The position numbers and the translations under genes are program-made. The notes under the pieces were generated by a model that did not search any database, was not told the DNA's origin, and saw nothing but the letters and a program-made list of their open reading frames with translations. From Algoriphagus lutimaris (GTDB lineage Bacteria > Bacteroidota > Bacteroidia > Cytophagales > Cyclobacteriaceae), in the NCBI RefSeq assembly GCF_017051705.1, contig NZ_JAFIDJ010000003.1, positions 124,001 to 188,000 of the forward strand: a stretch of 64,000 nt of DNA, written 5' to 3'. Shown here piece by piece: positions 19,089 to 28,450 of the stretch. Within the stretch, counting starts at the first letter, position 1, and each line of letters begins with the position of its first letter.

Positions 19089-19670
19089 TTAATGATTCAA
19101 AAGCAAAAACATAAACAGGTAAAGCCAAAGCCCACCTAGAAAATGCCAATATGTTGTAGCCATTTCCATTCTGACCATGGCCTTAGAATGAATTTGGTAT
19201 CTAAAACTCGAAATTAATACAATAATCAGAAATATCACACCGCTGATCAAGTGAAGGGCATGAAGTCCTGTAAATACATAAAGAAAGGATCCAGAAGGAT
19301 TACCTACAAAGAAAACTTCTTCATCAACCAATGCTACCCAAGAATACCATTGCCCAACAAGGAAGGCAATCCCAAGGATTACTGCACCGGCCAATCCTAT
19401 TTTCAAACCTAGCATATTATCCTTCTTGGCAGAATAATATCCATACTGAAGAAAAACACTGCTTAGTATTACTATTCCAGAAGTTAGCCAAAATATCTGA
19501 GGTAAGTCATATTCAAGCCAATTCCCTTCTGATTGTCTAACAATATAAGCGGATGTCATAGCCGCAAAGATCATTACCACAGTAACCATGAACAGCCAAA
19601 GAGCAAACTTTTTGGCATGCATGGAAATAGGCTGCTCTACTAAATCAATATACTTCAACTCATGTTCCAT
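19089..19670 (-). CDS. heme-copper oxidase subunit III-like protein
   Basis: A 193-residue protein of the subunit III family with five membrane helices. The motifs FTGLHALHLISGVIFL and YWHFLGGLWLYLFMFLLL match subunit III. It lacks the two N-terminal helices of some long forms. The start at 19670 (MEHELKY) is preferred, since the 63 nt upstream overlap the end of ctaB and encode an unlikely Cys-rich leader. It begins 1 bp after the ctaB stop. Having two subunit III-type genes in one oxidase operon is known in Bacteroidota. How the two products share the complex is not visible here. Confidence 0.85.
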   Translation of the reverse strand: MEHELKYIDLVEQPISMHAKKFALWLFMVTVVMIFAAMTSAYIVRQSEGNWLEYDLPQIFWLTSGIVILSSVFLQYGYYSAKKDNMLGLKIGLAGAVILGIAFLVGQWYSWVALVDEEVFFVGNPSGSFLYVFTGLHALHLISGVIFLIIVLISSFRYQIHSKAMVRMEMATTYWHFLGGLWLYLFMFLLLNH

Positions 19671-19671
19671 C

Positions 19672-20583
19672 CTACGGTAATTTATCCAGTAAATAAGCAA
19701 TTTGAACGATCGGCAAATACAAGAATGAGCCAAACATAATTTTTAAAGCGGACTTTCTTGAACAATCCTTCATCAAGGAAAATGTTTGTGCCAAAAACAA
19801 CACTCCACAAACGGTGGCTACAATTCCAGAATTCAATCCAGTTAGACCAAAATAACTTGGCAATAAACCTAAAGGCAATAAAAACAGAGTATAGATCATA
19901 ATTTGAATAGCTGTATTCAAATCTTGTCCACCACCACTAGGCAATAATTTAAAACCTGCTTTTTTATAATCCTCGTCACTCACCCAAGCGATAGCCCAGA
20001 AATGCGGGAACTGCCAGATAAATTGAATTCCAAATATGATTAATGCTTCATACGAAATGGCTCCTGTAGCAGCAGTCCAACCTAACAAAGGCGGCATTGC
20101 GCCTGGTATTGCGCCTACAAAAACAGCGATAGGACCCACTCTTTTCAAAGGTGTATAAACAAATACATATAACACCATGCTTAGCACTCCCAACCAAGTC
20201 GTCAGAGGATTAGTATACATCCAAAGCAAAGCAAGACCGATAAAGGCAATACTAAAGGTAAACCAGTAAGCCTCAGTAAGAGAAATAATCTGTAAAGGAA
20301 GAGGACGGTTTTTGGTACGCTTCATCAATTTATCCAAATCCCGCTCCATGATTTCATTGGCGGCACCAGAAGCACCACTAATTAGAAAGCCTCCTAATGC
20401 CAATCCAAGAAAATTGGACCAACCAAAGGAACTTCCAGAATCACCTAAGATGAAACCAAATACAGCAGAAAATGTAACTAGAGCCGACAATCTGAATTTC
20501 AGCAATTCATAATAAGCCTTTGCTCTAGTGATAACCAAGTGGTAAATACTCTGGTCAGTTAATCCAACTGTCCTCATTATCAA
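19672..20583 (-). CDS. ctaB: protoheme IX farnesyltransferase (heme O synthase)
   Basis: A 303-residue UbiA-family prenyltransferase with about nine membrane helices. The first Asp-rich motif is NEIMERDLDKLMKRTKNRP (about residues 75-95) and the second loop motif YTPLKRVGPIAV is near 145. It attaches farnesyl to heme B to give heme O, which CtaA turns into heme A. The gene overlaps ctaA by 4 bp upstream and touches the subunit III-like gene downstream, so all are co-transcribed. A start at the third codon is also possible. Confidence 0.95.
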   Translation of the reverse strand: MIMRTVGLTDQSIYHLVITRAKAYYELLKFRLSALVTFSAVFGFILGDSGSSFGWSNFLGLALGGFLISGASGAANEIMERDLDKLMKRTKNRPLPLQIISLTEAYWFTFSIAFIGLALLWMYTNPLTTWLGVLSMVLYVFVYTPLKRVGPIAVFVGAIPGAMPPLLGWTAATGAISYEALIIFGIQFIWQFPHFWAIAWVSDEDYKKAGFKLLPSGGGQDLNTAIQIMIYTLFLLPLGLLPSYFGLTGLNSGIVATVCGVLFLAQTFSLMKDCSRKSALKIMFGSFLYLPIVQIAYLLDKLP

Positions 20584-21656
20584 TTTGAATTTAATCGATA
20601 CTGTTTGTGCTCTCGCAATTGTAGGATCAAGAAATATTGAATCCCTACTATAATTGTCCCAATCACTAAGTGAATGGGTTGAAGAAATGCTGGAATCGCA
20701 AAATATGCCATTCCCATTCCCGTGGCAATTTCAATAATCACCAAAATCATCAATAATTGAGACCATAAACTAATGTTGGATCCTCTCAGCACATACTTAT
20801 ATGCCCAGAAGAAATACATCACATGTACTCCCAATAAGATGAGTGAGAAAGACCTATGAATGATAAATGGTAAGCCCAATTGTTCAATCCATGTTCCCCT
20901 CAACATATTCCCTAGCGCAAAAGAAATTTGATCAACCTCTTCCCTCACCTGAGTACCCAAAACAACTTGGATGGTCATTAGAATAAGAGCAGTGATTAAT
21001 ACCCACTCAATCTTTGCTGGAACATCCATCAATACACCTTTCCCCTCTTTTAATTTTCCTGAACGATGATACAAATAGATCAACATCAATACTAGTAAAA
21101 TAGCTAGCATCATATGAAATGTAATCATCCAAGGAAGAAGGTTAGTAGAGACCACCAAAGAGCCTATCCATCCCTGAAACAAAACAAGAATCAAAGAGGC
21201 TATCGCTATAATTGGAATCCACTTATCTAATTTCCAGATAGGAAAAGATTTCCATACTGTAAAAATGATAAAGAACCCAATCAGTACGCCCACTAAGCGA
21301 TTGATGTATTCAATCCAAGTTTTCAATGGATTAAATTCTTGTTCTATCAGGATAGATTTGTCATTGGCAATTGCTTGGGCCGCTTCTACAAATCCAAGTT
21401 TTTCAAGGGTAGCCACAAACCTTTCGTTTTTGGCAATTCTTTTTTGAAGGTATATTTCTTGATAGTTGTCTGGAAGTTGGTCCACATTCGTTGGAGGAAC
21501 AACACTTCCAAAACATTTTGGCCAATCAGGACAGCCCATACCAGAACCGGTAGTTCTGACTATCCCACCGACTAAGATTAGAAAATAAACAGCTATCACA
21601 GTCAGAAAACTGACTTTGCGAAAGCTGTTTATTTGTTTGTTAGTGCTTTGATTCAT
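20580..21656 (-). CDS. ctaA: heme A synthase, COX15/CtaA family
   Basis: A 358-residue protein with eight membrane helices in two pseudo-symmetric four-helix halves. The loop Cys pair is in GCPDWPKC (about residues 41-48), and conserved heme-binding His are in EYINRLVG (nearby), TFHMMLAI, IIHRSFSL and QPIHLVIG. It oxidises the C8 methyl of heme O to the formyl group of heme A, the cofactor of the adjacent oxidase. The start overlaps the coxA 3' end by 17 bp and the stop overlaps ctaB by 4 bp, indicating tight coupling. Confidence 0.93.
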   Translation of the reverse strand: MNQSTNKQINSFRKVSFLTVIAVYFLILVGGIVRTTGSGMGCPDWPKCFGSVVPPTNVDQLPDNYQEIYLQKRIAKNERFVATLEKLGFVEAAQAIANDKSILIEQEFNPLKTWIEYINRLVGVLIGFFIIFTVWKSFPIWKLDKWIPIIAIASLILVLFQGWIGSLVVSTNLLPWMITFHMMLAILLVLMLIYLYHRSGKLKEGKGVLMDVPAKIEWVLITALILMTIQVVLGTQVREEVDQISFALGNMLRGTWIEQLGLPFIIHRSFSLILLGVHVMYFFWAYKYVLRGSNISLWSQLLMILVIIEIATGMGMAYFAIPAFLQPIHLVIGTIIVGIQYFLILQLREHKQYRLNSN

Positions 21657-23526
21657 TAGCTACCAAACCCTCTTCCTCATCTTTCATAATCTCCATTTCT
21701 AATTTCACTTGCTCTTGTTCATGTGGCAAGTTAGACTCAGGGGTAGCTGAAAGTGGTACTGTTTGAGGGATGAAATCCTCCTCTGCACCTGGCTTTGAAT
21801 AATCATAAGGCCATCTATATACAGTAGGAATTTCACCAGGCCAGTTTCCATGACCAGGGTACAATGGAGTAGTCCATTCCAAAGTAGTAGATCTCCAAGG
21901 GTTCAAAGAAGCCTTACGGCCTCTATACATGCTATAGAAGAAATTAAACAAGAAGATGAACTGAGCAGCAAATGTGATGATTGCGGCAGCAGAAACAAAC
22001 ATGTTCAAATCAGTATACATATTGGCGAAATCGAAGTTAGTCCAAGAATAGTATCTTCTCGGGAAGCCAGCGATTCCGATGTAGTGCATTGGGAAGAAAA
22101 CCATGTAAACACCTACAAAGGTCAACCAGAAGTGGATATAACCTAGCTTCTCATCCATCATTCTACCAAACATTTTAGGGAACCAATGGTAAATACCTGC
22201 CAAAAGACCGAAGAAAGATGCAGACCCCATTACTAAATGGAAGTGCGCTACAACGAAATAGGTGTCGTGTAGTTGAATATCAATAGCTGAGTTTCCAAGG
22301 AAAATACCTGTTAAACCTCCAGAAATAAAGAACGATACCAAGCCAATGGAAAACAACATCGCAGGAGTAAAGATCAAATTACCTCTCCATAGCGTAGTTA
22401 AGTAATTAAATACTTTTACAGCTGAAGGTACCGCAATAATCAAAGTCAAGAACATGAAAATCGAGCCTAAGAAAGGGTTCATACCTGACACGAACATGTG
22501 GTGAGCCCACACGATGAAGGAAAGAATAGTGATTCCCAACATAGAAATGATCATCGCCTTGTAACCAAAGATTGGTTTTCTTGAGTTGGTAGCTATTACC
22601 TCAGAAGTAATACCCAATGCAGGTAATAACACAATATATACTTCTGGGTGACCTAAGAACCAGAATAAGTGCTGATAAAGTACAGGGCTACCTCCAGTAT
22701 TTGGAAGAGCTTCCCCATTGATATAAATATCAGATAAGTAGAATGAAGTACCGAAGCTTCTATCAAAGATCAACAACAATGCTGCTGCTACCAATACTGG
22801 GAAAGATAACAAACCGATTACAGCTGTCAAGAAGAATGCCCAGATAGTAAGTGGAAGTCTTGAAAACGACATCCCTTTCGTTCTAAGGTTAATAACCGTA
22901 GTAATGTAGTTGATACCACCTAACAGCTGAGAGGCAATGAACAAAGTCATGGAAGTCAACCATAAGGTCATCCCTAATCCAGAACCAGGAATTGCTTGTT
23001 CCAAAGCTGATAAAGGAGGGTAAACAACCCATCCACCTGCTGCAGGACCAGTTGGAATAAATAAGGAAATAAACATAAGCACCCCGGCCATGAAGAAGAA
23101 CCAGAATGAAAGCATGTTCATAAAGCCAGATGCCATGTCACGTGCACCAATTTGAAGTGGAATTAGGTAATTGGAGAAAGTACCACTCAAACCAGCTGTC
23201 AATACAAAGAATACCATGATGGTACCATGCATTGTTACTAAGGCAAGATAAAATGTAGGATCTAAATGACCTGCATCATCCAACCAACCACCTAAGATTG
23301 GCCGAAGGAATTCAAGACTCATATCAGGGAATCCAAGTTGTAATCTGAATAGAATAGACAAGAGTCCACCTATCAAAGCCCAGAAGATACCTGAGATCAA
23401 GAACTGTTTACCGATCATTTTATGATCAGTAGTAAATAAATATGTTGTTACAAAATTACCATGATGCTCATGATCGTGATGATCGTGCGCTGAGGTATCA
23501 TGATTTGCGACAGATGCTGTAGACAT
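21640..23526 (-). CDS. coxA: cytochrome c oxidase subunit I, A-type
   Basis: A 628-residue subunit with twelve or more membrane helices. The heme a ligand His is in TMHGTIMVFF, CuB and the cross-linked Tyr lie in FLGHPEVYIVLLP, the CuB His pair is in WAHHMFVSG, and the heme a3/a His are in HDTYFVVAHFHLVMG. The Glu in GHPEVY marks an A1-type D-channel. The N-terminus has a His-rich stretch (HDTSAHDHHDHEHHG) that could bind metal. It reduces O2 to water and pumps protons. It is downstream of coxB by 28 bp. Confidence 0.97.
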   Translation of the reverse strand: MSTASVANHDTSAHDHHDHEHHGNFVTTYLFTTDHKMIGKQFLISGIFWALIGGLLSILFRLQLGFPDMSLEFLRPILGGWLDDAGHLDPTFYLALVTMHGTIMVFFVLTAGLSGTFSNYLIPLQIGARDMASGFMNMLSFWFFFMAGVLMFISLFIPTGPAAGGWVVYPPLSALEQAIPGSGLGMTLWLTSMTLFIASQLLGGINYITTVINLRTKGMSFSRLPLTIWAFFLTAVIGLLSFPVLVAAALLLIFDRSFGTSFYLSDIYINGEALPNTGGSPVLYQHLFWFLGHPEVYIVLLPALGITSEVIATNSRKPIFGYKAMIISMLGITILSFIVWAHHMFVSGMNPFLGSIFMFLTLIIAVPSAVKVFNYLTTLWRGNLIFTPAMLFSIGLVSFFISGGLTGIFLGNSAIDIQLHDTYFVVAHFHLVMGSASFFGLLAGIYHWFPKMFGRMMDEKLGYIHFWLTFVGVYMVFFPMHYIGIAGFPRRYYSWTNFDFANMYTDLNMFVSAAAIITFAAQFIFLFNFFYSMYRGRKASLNPWRSTTLEWTTPLYPGHGNWPGEIPTVYRWPYDYSKPGAEEDFIPQTVPLSATPESNLPHEQEQVKLEMEIMKDEEEGLVANESKH

Positions 23527-23554
23527 AATCTATAATTTTGTTAATTACCTTCGC

Positions 23555-24574
23555 TTAATTATTTTCTGCAAGTTCCTTTGTCTCAGCTTGAGTACCTTCT
23601 GCTAAAGCAGGGTTCATCTGAATAAAAGACTTTTGTTCTGCATACCATTTCTGATATTCACCTGGCTCAACTACTTCAATAATTTTTCTCATAGAGAAGT
23701 GACCACGGCCACAAATCTCAGTACAAGCAATTTCATATTGGAAGTCAGGATTTCCAGTTTCCTCACGCATTTCGGCTGTAGTCTTTGTCGGAACAAACCA
23801 GAAACGAGTTGGCATTCCAGGCACCGCATCCATTTTCAATCTCATATGTGGAGAGAAAACTGAATGAAGTACATCTCTAGCTCTAATTTTGAAAAGAACA
23901 GGTTCTCCTTTAGGAATTACTACTACAGGAGATGGAAAATCATCCATTGAGTTCTTATCTGTAAAATCAATACCATGTGCATTGGTTGCAGAAGTTAATC
24001 TGTAATCGTAATCTCCTAACACATTGTCCTTACCTGGATATCTTACATCCCACTGGAACTGAGACCCCATAATTTCAACTACATGGGCTTTTTCAGGCGC
24101 TGGAGCAGTAATATCTGACCATGCCATCCAACCAGAGATAACCAATAATGCTAATACCACACCAGGAACAGCAGTCCAGATTATTTCCAGTTTATTATTA
24201 TCAGGATAGAAAGATGCCTTTCTATCTTCCTTGTATTGGTACTTGTAAGGGAAGATAAACAATAGCACATGCGTAATCAGGAATACAATTCCAGTTACCG
24301 CCATTGTGATCCAAAACAAACGATCCGTCACAACTCCATGCTCAGAAGCAATGGGTAATTGATAGGTATCAAATTCCTTGATGGAATACCAGAACATTAA
24401 GAAACCAGTACCCAGCATAAAGAGAATAAATAAAATAGCATTTACCTTATTACTACCTGTAGCGATCTTTTTATCAGATCCTTTTACTACAGATACCAAG
24501 GTTTGAATTCTGTAAACCATCCAAATAATGGATAGTAATAAAAGAACTCCTACTCCGATCAGAAATCCGTACAT
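23555..24574 (-). CDS. coxB: cytochrome c oxidase subunit II
   Basis: A 339-residue subunit II with hydrophobic helices in the first 150 residues and a periplasmic cupredoxin domain. CuA ligands are visible as CTEICGRGHFSM near residue 285, with the first His in VLHSVFSPHMRLK and the acidic residue in QFQWDVRYPG. There is no CxxCH motif, so it is an aa3-type and not a caa3-type subunit with its own cytochrome c domain. Electrons must therefore come from a separate c heme, most likely one in ActA or ActE of the same operon. Confidence 0.95.
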   Translation of the reverse strand: MYGFLIGVGVLLLLSIIWMVYRIQTLVSVVKGSDKKIATGSNKVNAILFILFMLGTGFLMFWYSIKEFDTYQLPIASEHGVVTDRLFWITMAVTGIVFLITHVLLFIFPYKYQYKEDRKASFYPDNNKLEIIWTAVPGVVLALLVISGWMAWSDITAPAPEKAHVVEIMGSQFQWDVRYPGKDNVLGDYDYRLTSATNAHGIDFTDKNSMDDFPSPVVVIPKGEPVLFKIRARDVLHSVFSPHMRLKMDAVPGMPTRFWFVPTKTTAEMREETGNPDFQYEIACTEICGRGHFSMRKIIEVVEPGEYQKWYAEQKSFIQMNPALAEGTQAETKELAENN

Positions 24575-24597
24575 AGCTTAATTTTTTCGGCTAATAA

Positions 24598-25890
24598 TTA
24601 AATGTGATGATGATAGCTTTCTTCAAGCATTGGATGATTCTTAGGAATCAAGTTTCCTTTAGATAACCCTGTAAGTACAACAAATGTTACAGCGGAACCA
24701 TAAACTAAGAACATTCCTATTTCCATAAATCCAATTCCTCCGTTATGACCCAAGGTACCTGGTTGAACCATTAAGAAGAAATCTACCCAATGGCCTGCAA
24801 TGATCAAGGTACAAACTACTTTAAGGAAAATTCCATGTCTTTTTGCATCCCTTGTCATCAAAATCAAGAAAGGCAAGAAGAAATTCATGATTAAGTTCAC
24901 GAAGATATATGGACCATAGATATCACTTGAAAGTCTCTCTATGAAATACACGGATTCTTCAGGAATGTTTGCATAATAGATCAAAAGGAACTGAGAAAAC
25001 CATAAATAAGTCCAGAAAATAGTGAATCCGAATACGAATTTACCCATATCATGAACGTGGTTTTCATTGACCATTTCAAGGTAACCTTTGCTCTTTAAGA
25101 AAATTACCAATAAAGTAATTGCAGAAAGACCAGATACAAACCAAGAAGAAAACACATACCATCCAAATAAGGTGGAGAACCAGTGCGTGTCAATTGACAT
25201 CACCCAATCCCATGCACTTACGGAAGAAGATACTGCAAAGAAAATAATGAAGTATGCAGACCAGCTTCTCATTTTAAACCAGTGAGAAGTTCCTCCTAAC
25301 TGATCTTCTTGAGCAGAGATTTTTTTGAATTTTGTGAAGAAGAACACCCAAAAACCAAAGAATAAAACCATTCTCAAGATATAGAATGCAGGGAAAGTTC
25401 CTTTTGCCATTGGCCAATAGAAGAAAGATCCCTTTCCATCGATGATTTTATCATATTCTGGAGAATTGGTATCAAATAAATAAGCATGCGTCCAGTGGAA
25501 CAAATCATGATTTGCTACGAAGAAGGTAACAATCATTAAAATCCCTGCATATGGAAGCCAGTTACCAAATGATAACATCACTCTAGAAATAGGAGCAGAC
25601 CAACCTGCTTGTGCAGCGTATTGAACTGCAAAGAAGAATACTCCGATAATTGCTATTCCTGTAAAGTAGACATTGTTGATCCAAAGGTTAGCATATAAAC
25701 GCTCGTACCAATGAAATGCATGTCCTCCTGCTTCAGCAGCTTCTTCGTGGTGTCCACCAAACATTGCCATCACAATACCAATGACCAACAATGCTGCACC
25801 AATGATCAATACCGTGAAAACCGACTTCTTAGTCGCAGCGGTAAAATCAAATTTTTGATCCAAATTATAATGCTGTACGTCGTGAGCCAT
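24598..25890 (-). CDS. actF: alternative complex III subunit ActF
   Basis: A 430-residue integral membrane protein with about ten helices, homologous to the NrfD/PsrC-type quinol-oxidising subunit but lacking some of its conserved residues. A His-rich loop (GGHHEEAAEAGGHAFHW) follows the first helix, and the C-terminus ends in YHHHI. In ACIII, ActF pairs with ActC in the membrane and may take part in proton translocation. It begins 2 bp after the actE stop and is followed by coxB, which links ACIII and the oxidase in one transcript. Confidence 0.9.
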   Translation of the reverse strand: MAHDVQHYNLDQKFDFTAATKKSVFTVLIIGAALLVIGIVMAMFGGHHEEAAEAGGHAFHWYERLYANLWINNVYFTGIAIIGVFFFAVQYAAQAGWSAPISRVMLSFGNWLPYAGILMIVTFFVANHDLFHWTHAYLFDTNSPEYDKIIDGKGSFFYWPMAKGTFPAFYILRMVLFFGFWVFFFTKFKKISAQEDQLGGTSHWFKMRSWSAYFIIFFAVSSSVSAWDWVMSIDTHWFSTLFGWYVFSSWFVSGLSAITLLVIFLKSKGYLEMVNENHVHDMGKFVFGFTIFWTYLWFSQFLLIYYANIPEESVYFIERLSSDIYGPYIFVNLIMNFFLPFLILMTRDAKRHGIFLKVVCTLIIAGHWVDFFLMVQPGTLGHNGGIGFMEIGMFLVYGSAVTFVVLTGLSKGNLIPKNHPMLEESYHHHI

Positions 25891-25892
25891 GA

Positions 25893-26543
25893 TTATTGCT
25901 TCTGAATTACTTGTTTAACATAGTGAACAATTTTCCATCTTCTCTCAGGAGAAATCTGAGAAGCATGAGCTCCCATTCTTCCTTTTCCTTTAGTGATTAC
26001 ATGGTAAATATGTCCTTCCGGCAGGTTGATGTAAGCGCCACCAGTAAGGTTAGCCACACCACCAATAATTTCTCCTACTTTACCGTCTCCTTGTCCACCT
26101 TTTCCATGGCAAGCAGAGCAATATTGTAAAAACAATCTCTCTCCATCTTCCAACACTTCATCTGTCAATTCAACTGGGTTTGTCAAATTTGTAGCAGCAG
26201 CTTCTACTTCGAAAGCTTTGTATCTGTATGGAAGATATCCACCTTTATTTCTAGGAACTGTTCCTTCAACTGGCTCTCTCATGTTCATTCCATGAGGATT
26301 ATGAACGTTACTGTTGAAAAACTCACCTTTCTCATCTTCTCTATTAGATAACCAATCTCCTTGAGACTCGTCTTTGATTTGAGTCAATGGCTCGTATGCT
26401 ACAGAGTGATACATCTGTGGAGCATATTCCAATCCCTGGTTATCACCACCGGCTCTACAACCAGCTAAAGTGATTCCAGCAACAGCAAACCCCAATAAAC
26501 TTAGTGCTTTAGCAATCTTCATTTTTCCAGAATTACTATTCAA
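25893..26543 (-). CDS. actE: alternative complex III subunit ActE, monoheme cytochrome c
   Basis: A 216-residue lipoprotein. The lipobox is ITLAGC, with the lipidated Cys about residue 28 from this start or 22 from an inner ATG (start at 26522). One heme site, CSACHG, is near residue 142, and a likely distal Met is in GRMGAHAS. It is a membrane-tethered periplasmic electron carrier in ACIII. The longer start overlaps actD by 8 bp, while the inner start gives the more typical short signal peptide MKIAKALSLLGF. Both are possible. Confidence 0.9.
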   Translation of the reverse strand: MNSNSGKMKIAKALSLLGFAVAGITLAGCRAGGDNQGLEYAPQMYHSVAYEPLTQIKDESQGDWLSNREDEKGEFFNSNVHNPHGMNMREPVEGTVPRNKGGYLPYRYKAFEVEAAATNLTNPVELTDEVLEDGERLFLQYCSACHGKGGQGDGKVGEIIGGVANLTGGAYINLPEGHIYHVITKGKGRMGAHASQISPERRWKIVHYVKQVIQKQ

Positions 26544-27066
26544 AACTTTTATTATTCACCTCTGTAGCACCGGAAGACTTAAGGATCTCCTGAATTTTTG
26601 CTACTTCCATACTCGTGTTATTTGCAATATCAATTGCCATGATATGCTTATCATCAGTACTTCTCAAATCAAAGATTCGAGGCTGAGCCCATGGCTTCAA
26701 GTCAGAACTGATCATAAATACACCCACCATTCCAAATGCTGCAAGCAATACAGTCAATTCAAATGTAACTGGTATAAAATCAGGAATCGCAGCGAAATCC
26801 TTACCTCCAATAATCATTGGCCAGTCAAATCTCATCATATACAACTGCATGGTCAAAGCCAAGGTAGTACCGAGCAATCCAAAAAGGAATGCAGCGATCG
26901 GTAATCGGCTTCTTTTATAACCTAGTACATCTTCCAATCCGTGAACTGGATAAGGAGTATATACTTCATGTATTTTGACACCGCTAGTTCTTACTTCAGA
27001 AACAGCATGGAGCAATACGTCTTCATCGTCGTAAACTCCCAAAATAAAATTCTTATCTCTTTCCAT
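26536..27066 (-). CDS. actD: alternative complex III subunit ActD (DUF3341)
   Basis: A 176-residue protein with a cytoplasmic N-terminal domain (FILGVYDDEDVLLHAVSEVR), then two membrane helices (about residues 57-77 and 98-120) with a short loop between, and a C-terminal tail. This is the DUF3341 pattern of ActD, a structural subunit of ACIII without cofactors. It lies 2 bp after actC and overlaps actE. Confidence 0.9.
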   Translation of the reverse strand: MERDKNFILGVYDDEDVLLHAVSEVRTSGVKIHEVYTPYPVHGLEDVLGYKRSRLPIAAFLFGLLGTTLALTMQLYMMRFDWPMIIGGKDFAAIPDFIPVTFELTVLLAAFGMVGVFMISSDLKPWAQPRIFDLRSTDDKHIMAIDIANNTSMEVAKIQEILKSSGATEVNNKSFE

Positions 27067-27068
27067 GA

Positions 27069-28433
27069 TTATTTACGAACTTTTTCAGATGTAGACTTCA
27101 ATACTGATTTTACTTCAGCCATGTTGATTACCGGGAAGAATTTGGCAAACAAGAAGAATAAAGTAAAGAACAAACCAAAGGTGAATAAGTAAACTCCAAT
27201 ATCAGTAATGGATGGGTAGAACATTGCCCAAGAAGATGGCAAGTAATCTCTGTGAAGCGAGGTTACAATAATTACGAAACGCTCAAACCACATACCTATA
27301 TTTACAACAATGGACAAGGCAAAAGTCGCAATGATAGAAGTTCTAATTTTCTTGAACCAGAATAACTGTGGAGAGATCACATTACAAGTCATCATTGACC
27401 AGTAAGCCCACCAATAAGGTCCAGTAGCACGATTGATAAATGCATATTGTTCTGCTTCAACGCCAGAGTACCAAGCGATAAAGAATTCAGTGATATAGGC
27501 AATACCTACAATTGAACCTGTGATGATAATTACAATATTCATCAATTCAATGTGGGTCATGGTAATGTAATCTTCCAATTTGAACACCTTTCTGGTAATG
27601 ATCATTAGCGTCAGTACCATCGCGAAACCGGAGAAAATCGCACCAGCCACAAAGTATGGAGGGAAGATAGTCGTATGCCAACCTGGAATAACAGAGGTAG
27701 CAAAGTCAAAGGATACAATCGTGTGAACCGAAAGTACCAATGGAGTTGCCAAACCAGCCAAAATCAAGGATACAGACTCATATCTCATCCAAGTTTTTGC
27801 CGCTCCGTCCCATCCGAAAGAAAGGCCTCCATAAATCACTTTTCTTAATCCTGTTGCTCTATCTCTAATGGTAGCAAAATCAGGAATCAAACCTATATAC
27901 CAGAATACCAATGAAACTGAGAAATAAGTAGAAATCGCAAATACGTCCCAAAGAAGAGGAGAGTTAAAGTTTACCCAAAGCGAACCAAAGGTATTTGGTA
28001 GCGGAAGCGCCCAATATGCTCCCAACCATGGTCTACCCATGTGAAGAACCGGGAACATTGCCGCACAAATAACCGCAAAAATTGTCATTGCTTCAGCTGC
28101 TCTGTTGATAGAAGTTCTCCACTTCTGTCTGAAAAGTAGCAATACTGCTGAAATCAAAGTACCTGCGTGACCAATACCAACCCACCAAACGAAGTTGGTG
28201 ATATCCCAAGCCCAACCTATTGTCTTGTTCAATCCCCACATCCCGATGCCTTCCCAAACGGTGGCCGTCACTGCAATTAATCCTATAGCCAAAGTACCGG
28301 CGGCTGTTAAGAAGGCAAGAAACCAAAGTAAAGTTGGTTTTCCTTCCACCTGACGGGACACATCATGTGTCACATCATGGTAGGTTTTACCTCCGGTAAC
28401 TAACGGCTCACGTACGGATGAAGTAACCTGCAT
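27069..28433 (-). CDS. actC: alternative complex III subunit ActC, NrfD/PsrC-like
   Basis: A 454-residue polytopic protein with about ten helices of the NrfD/PsrC family. Conserved segments include [30 protein letters not shown] and [12 protein letters not shown]. ActC is the subunit with the likely quinol site on the periplasmic side. The gene lies 17 bp after actB. It is homologous to ActF in the same operon, and together they form the membrane core of the complex. Confidence 0.95.
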   Translation of the reverse strand: MQVTSSVREPLVTGGKTYHDVTHDVSRQVEGKPTLLWFLAFLTAAGTLAIGLIAVTATVWEGIGMWGLNKTIGWAWDITNFVWWVGIGHAGTLISAVLLLFRQKWRTSINRAAEAMTIFAVICAAMFPVLHMGRPWLGAYWALPLPNTFGSLWVNFNSPLLWDVFAISTYFSVSLVFWYIGLIPDFATIRDRATGLRKVIYGGLSFGWDGAAKTWMRYESVSLILAGLATPLVLSVHTIVSFDFATSVIPGWHTTIFPPYFVAGAIFSGFAMVLTLMIITRKVFKLEDYITMTHIELMNIVIIITGSIVGIAYITEFFIAWYSGVEAEQYAFINRATGPYWWAYWSMMTCNVISPQLFWFKKIRTSIIATFALSIVVNIGMWFERFVIIVTSLHRDYLPSSWAMFYPSITDIGVYLFTFGLFFTLFFLFAKFFPVINMAEVKSVLKSTSEKVRK

Positions 28434-28450
28434 AGTTTATAAAATTATGA

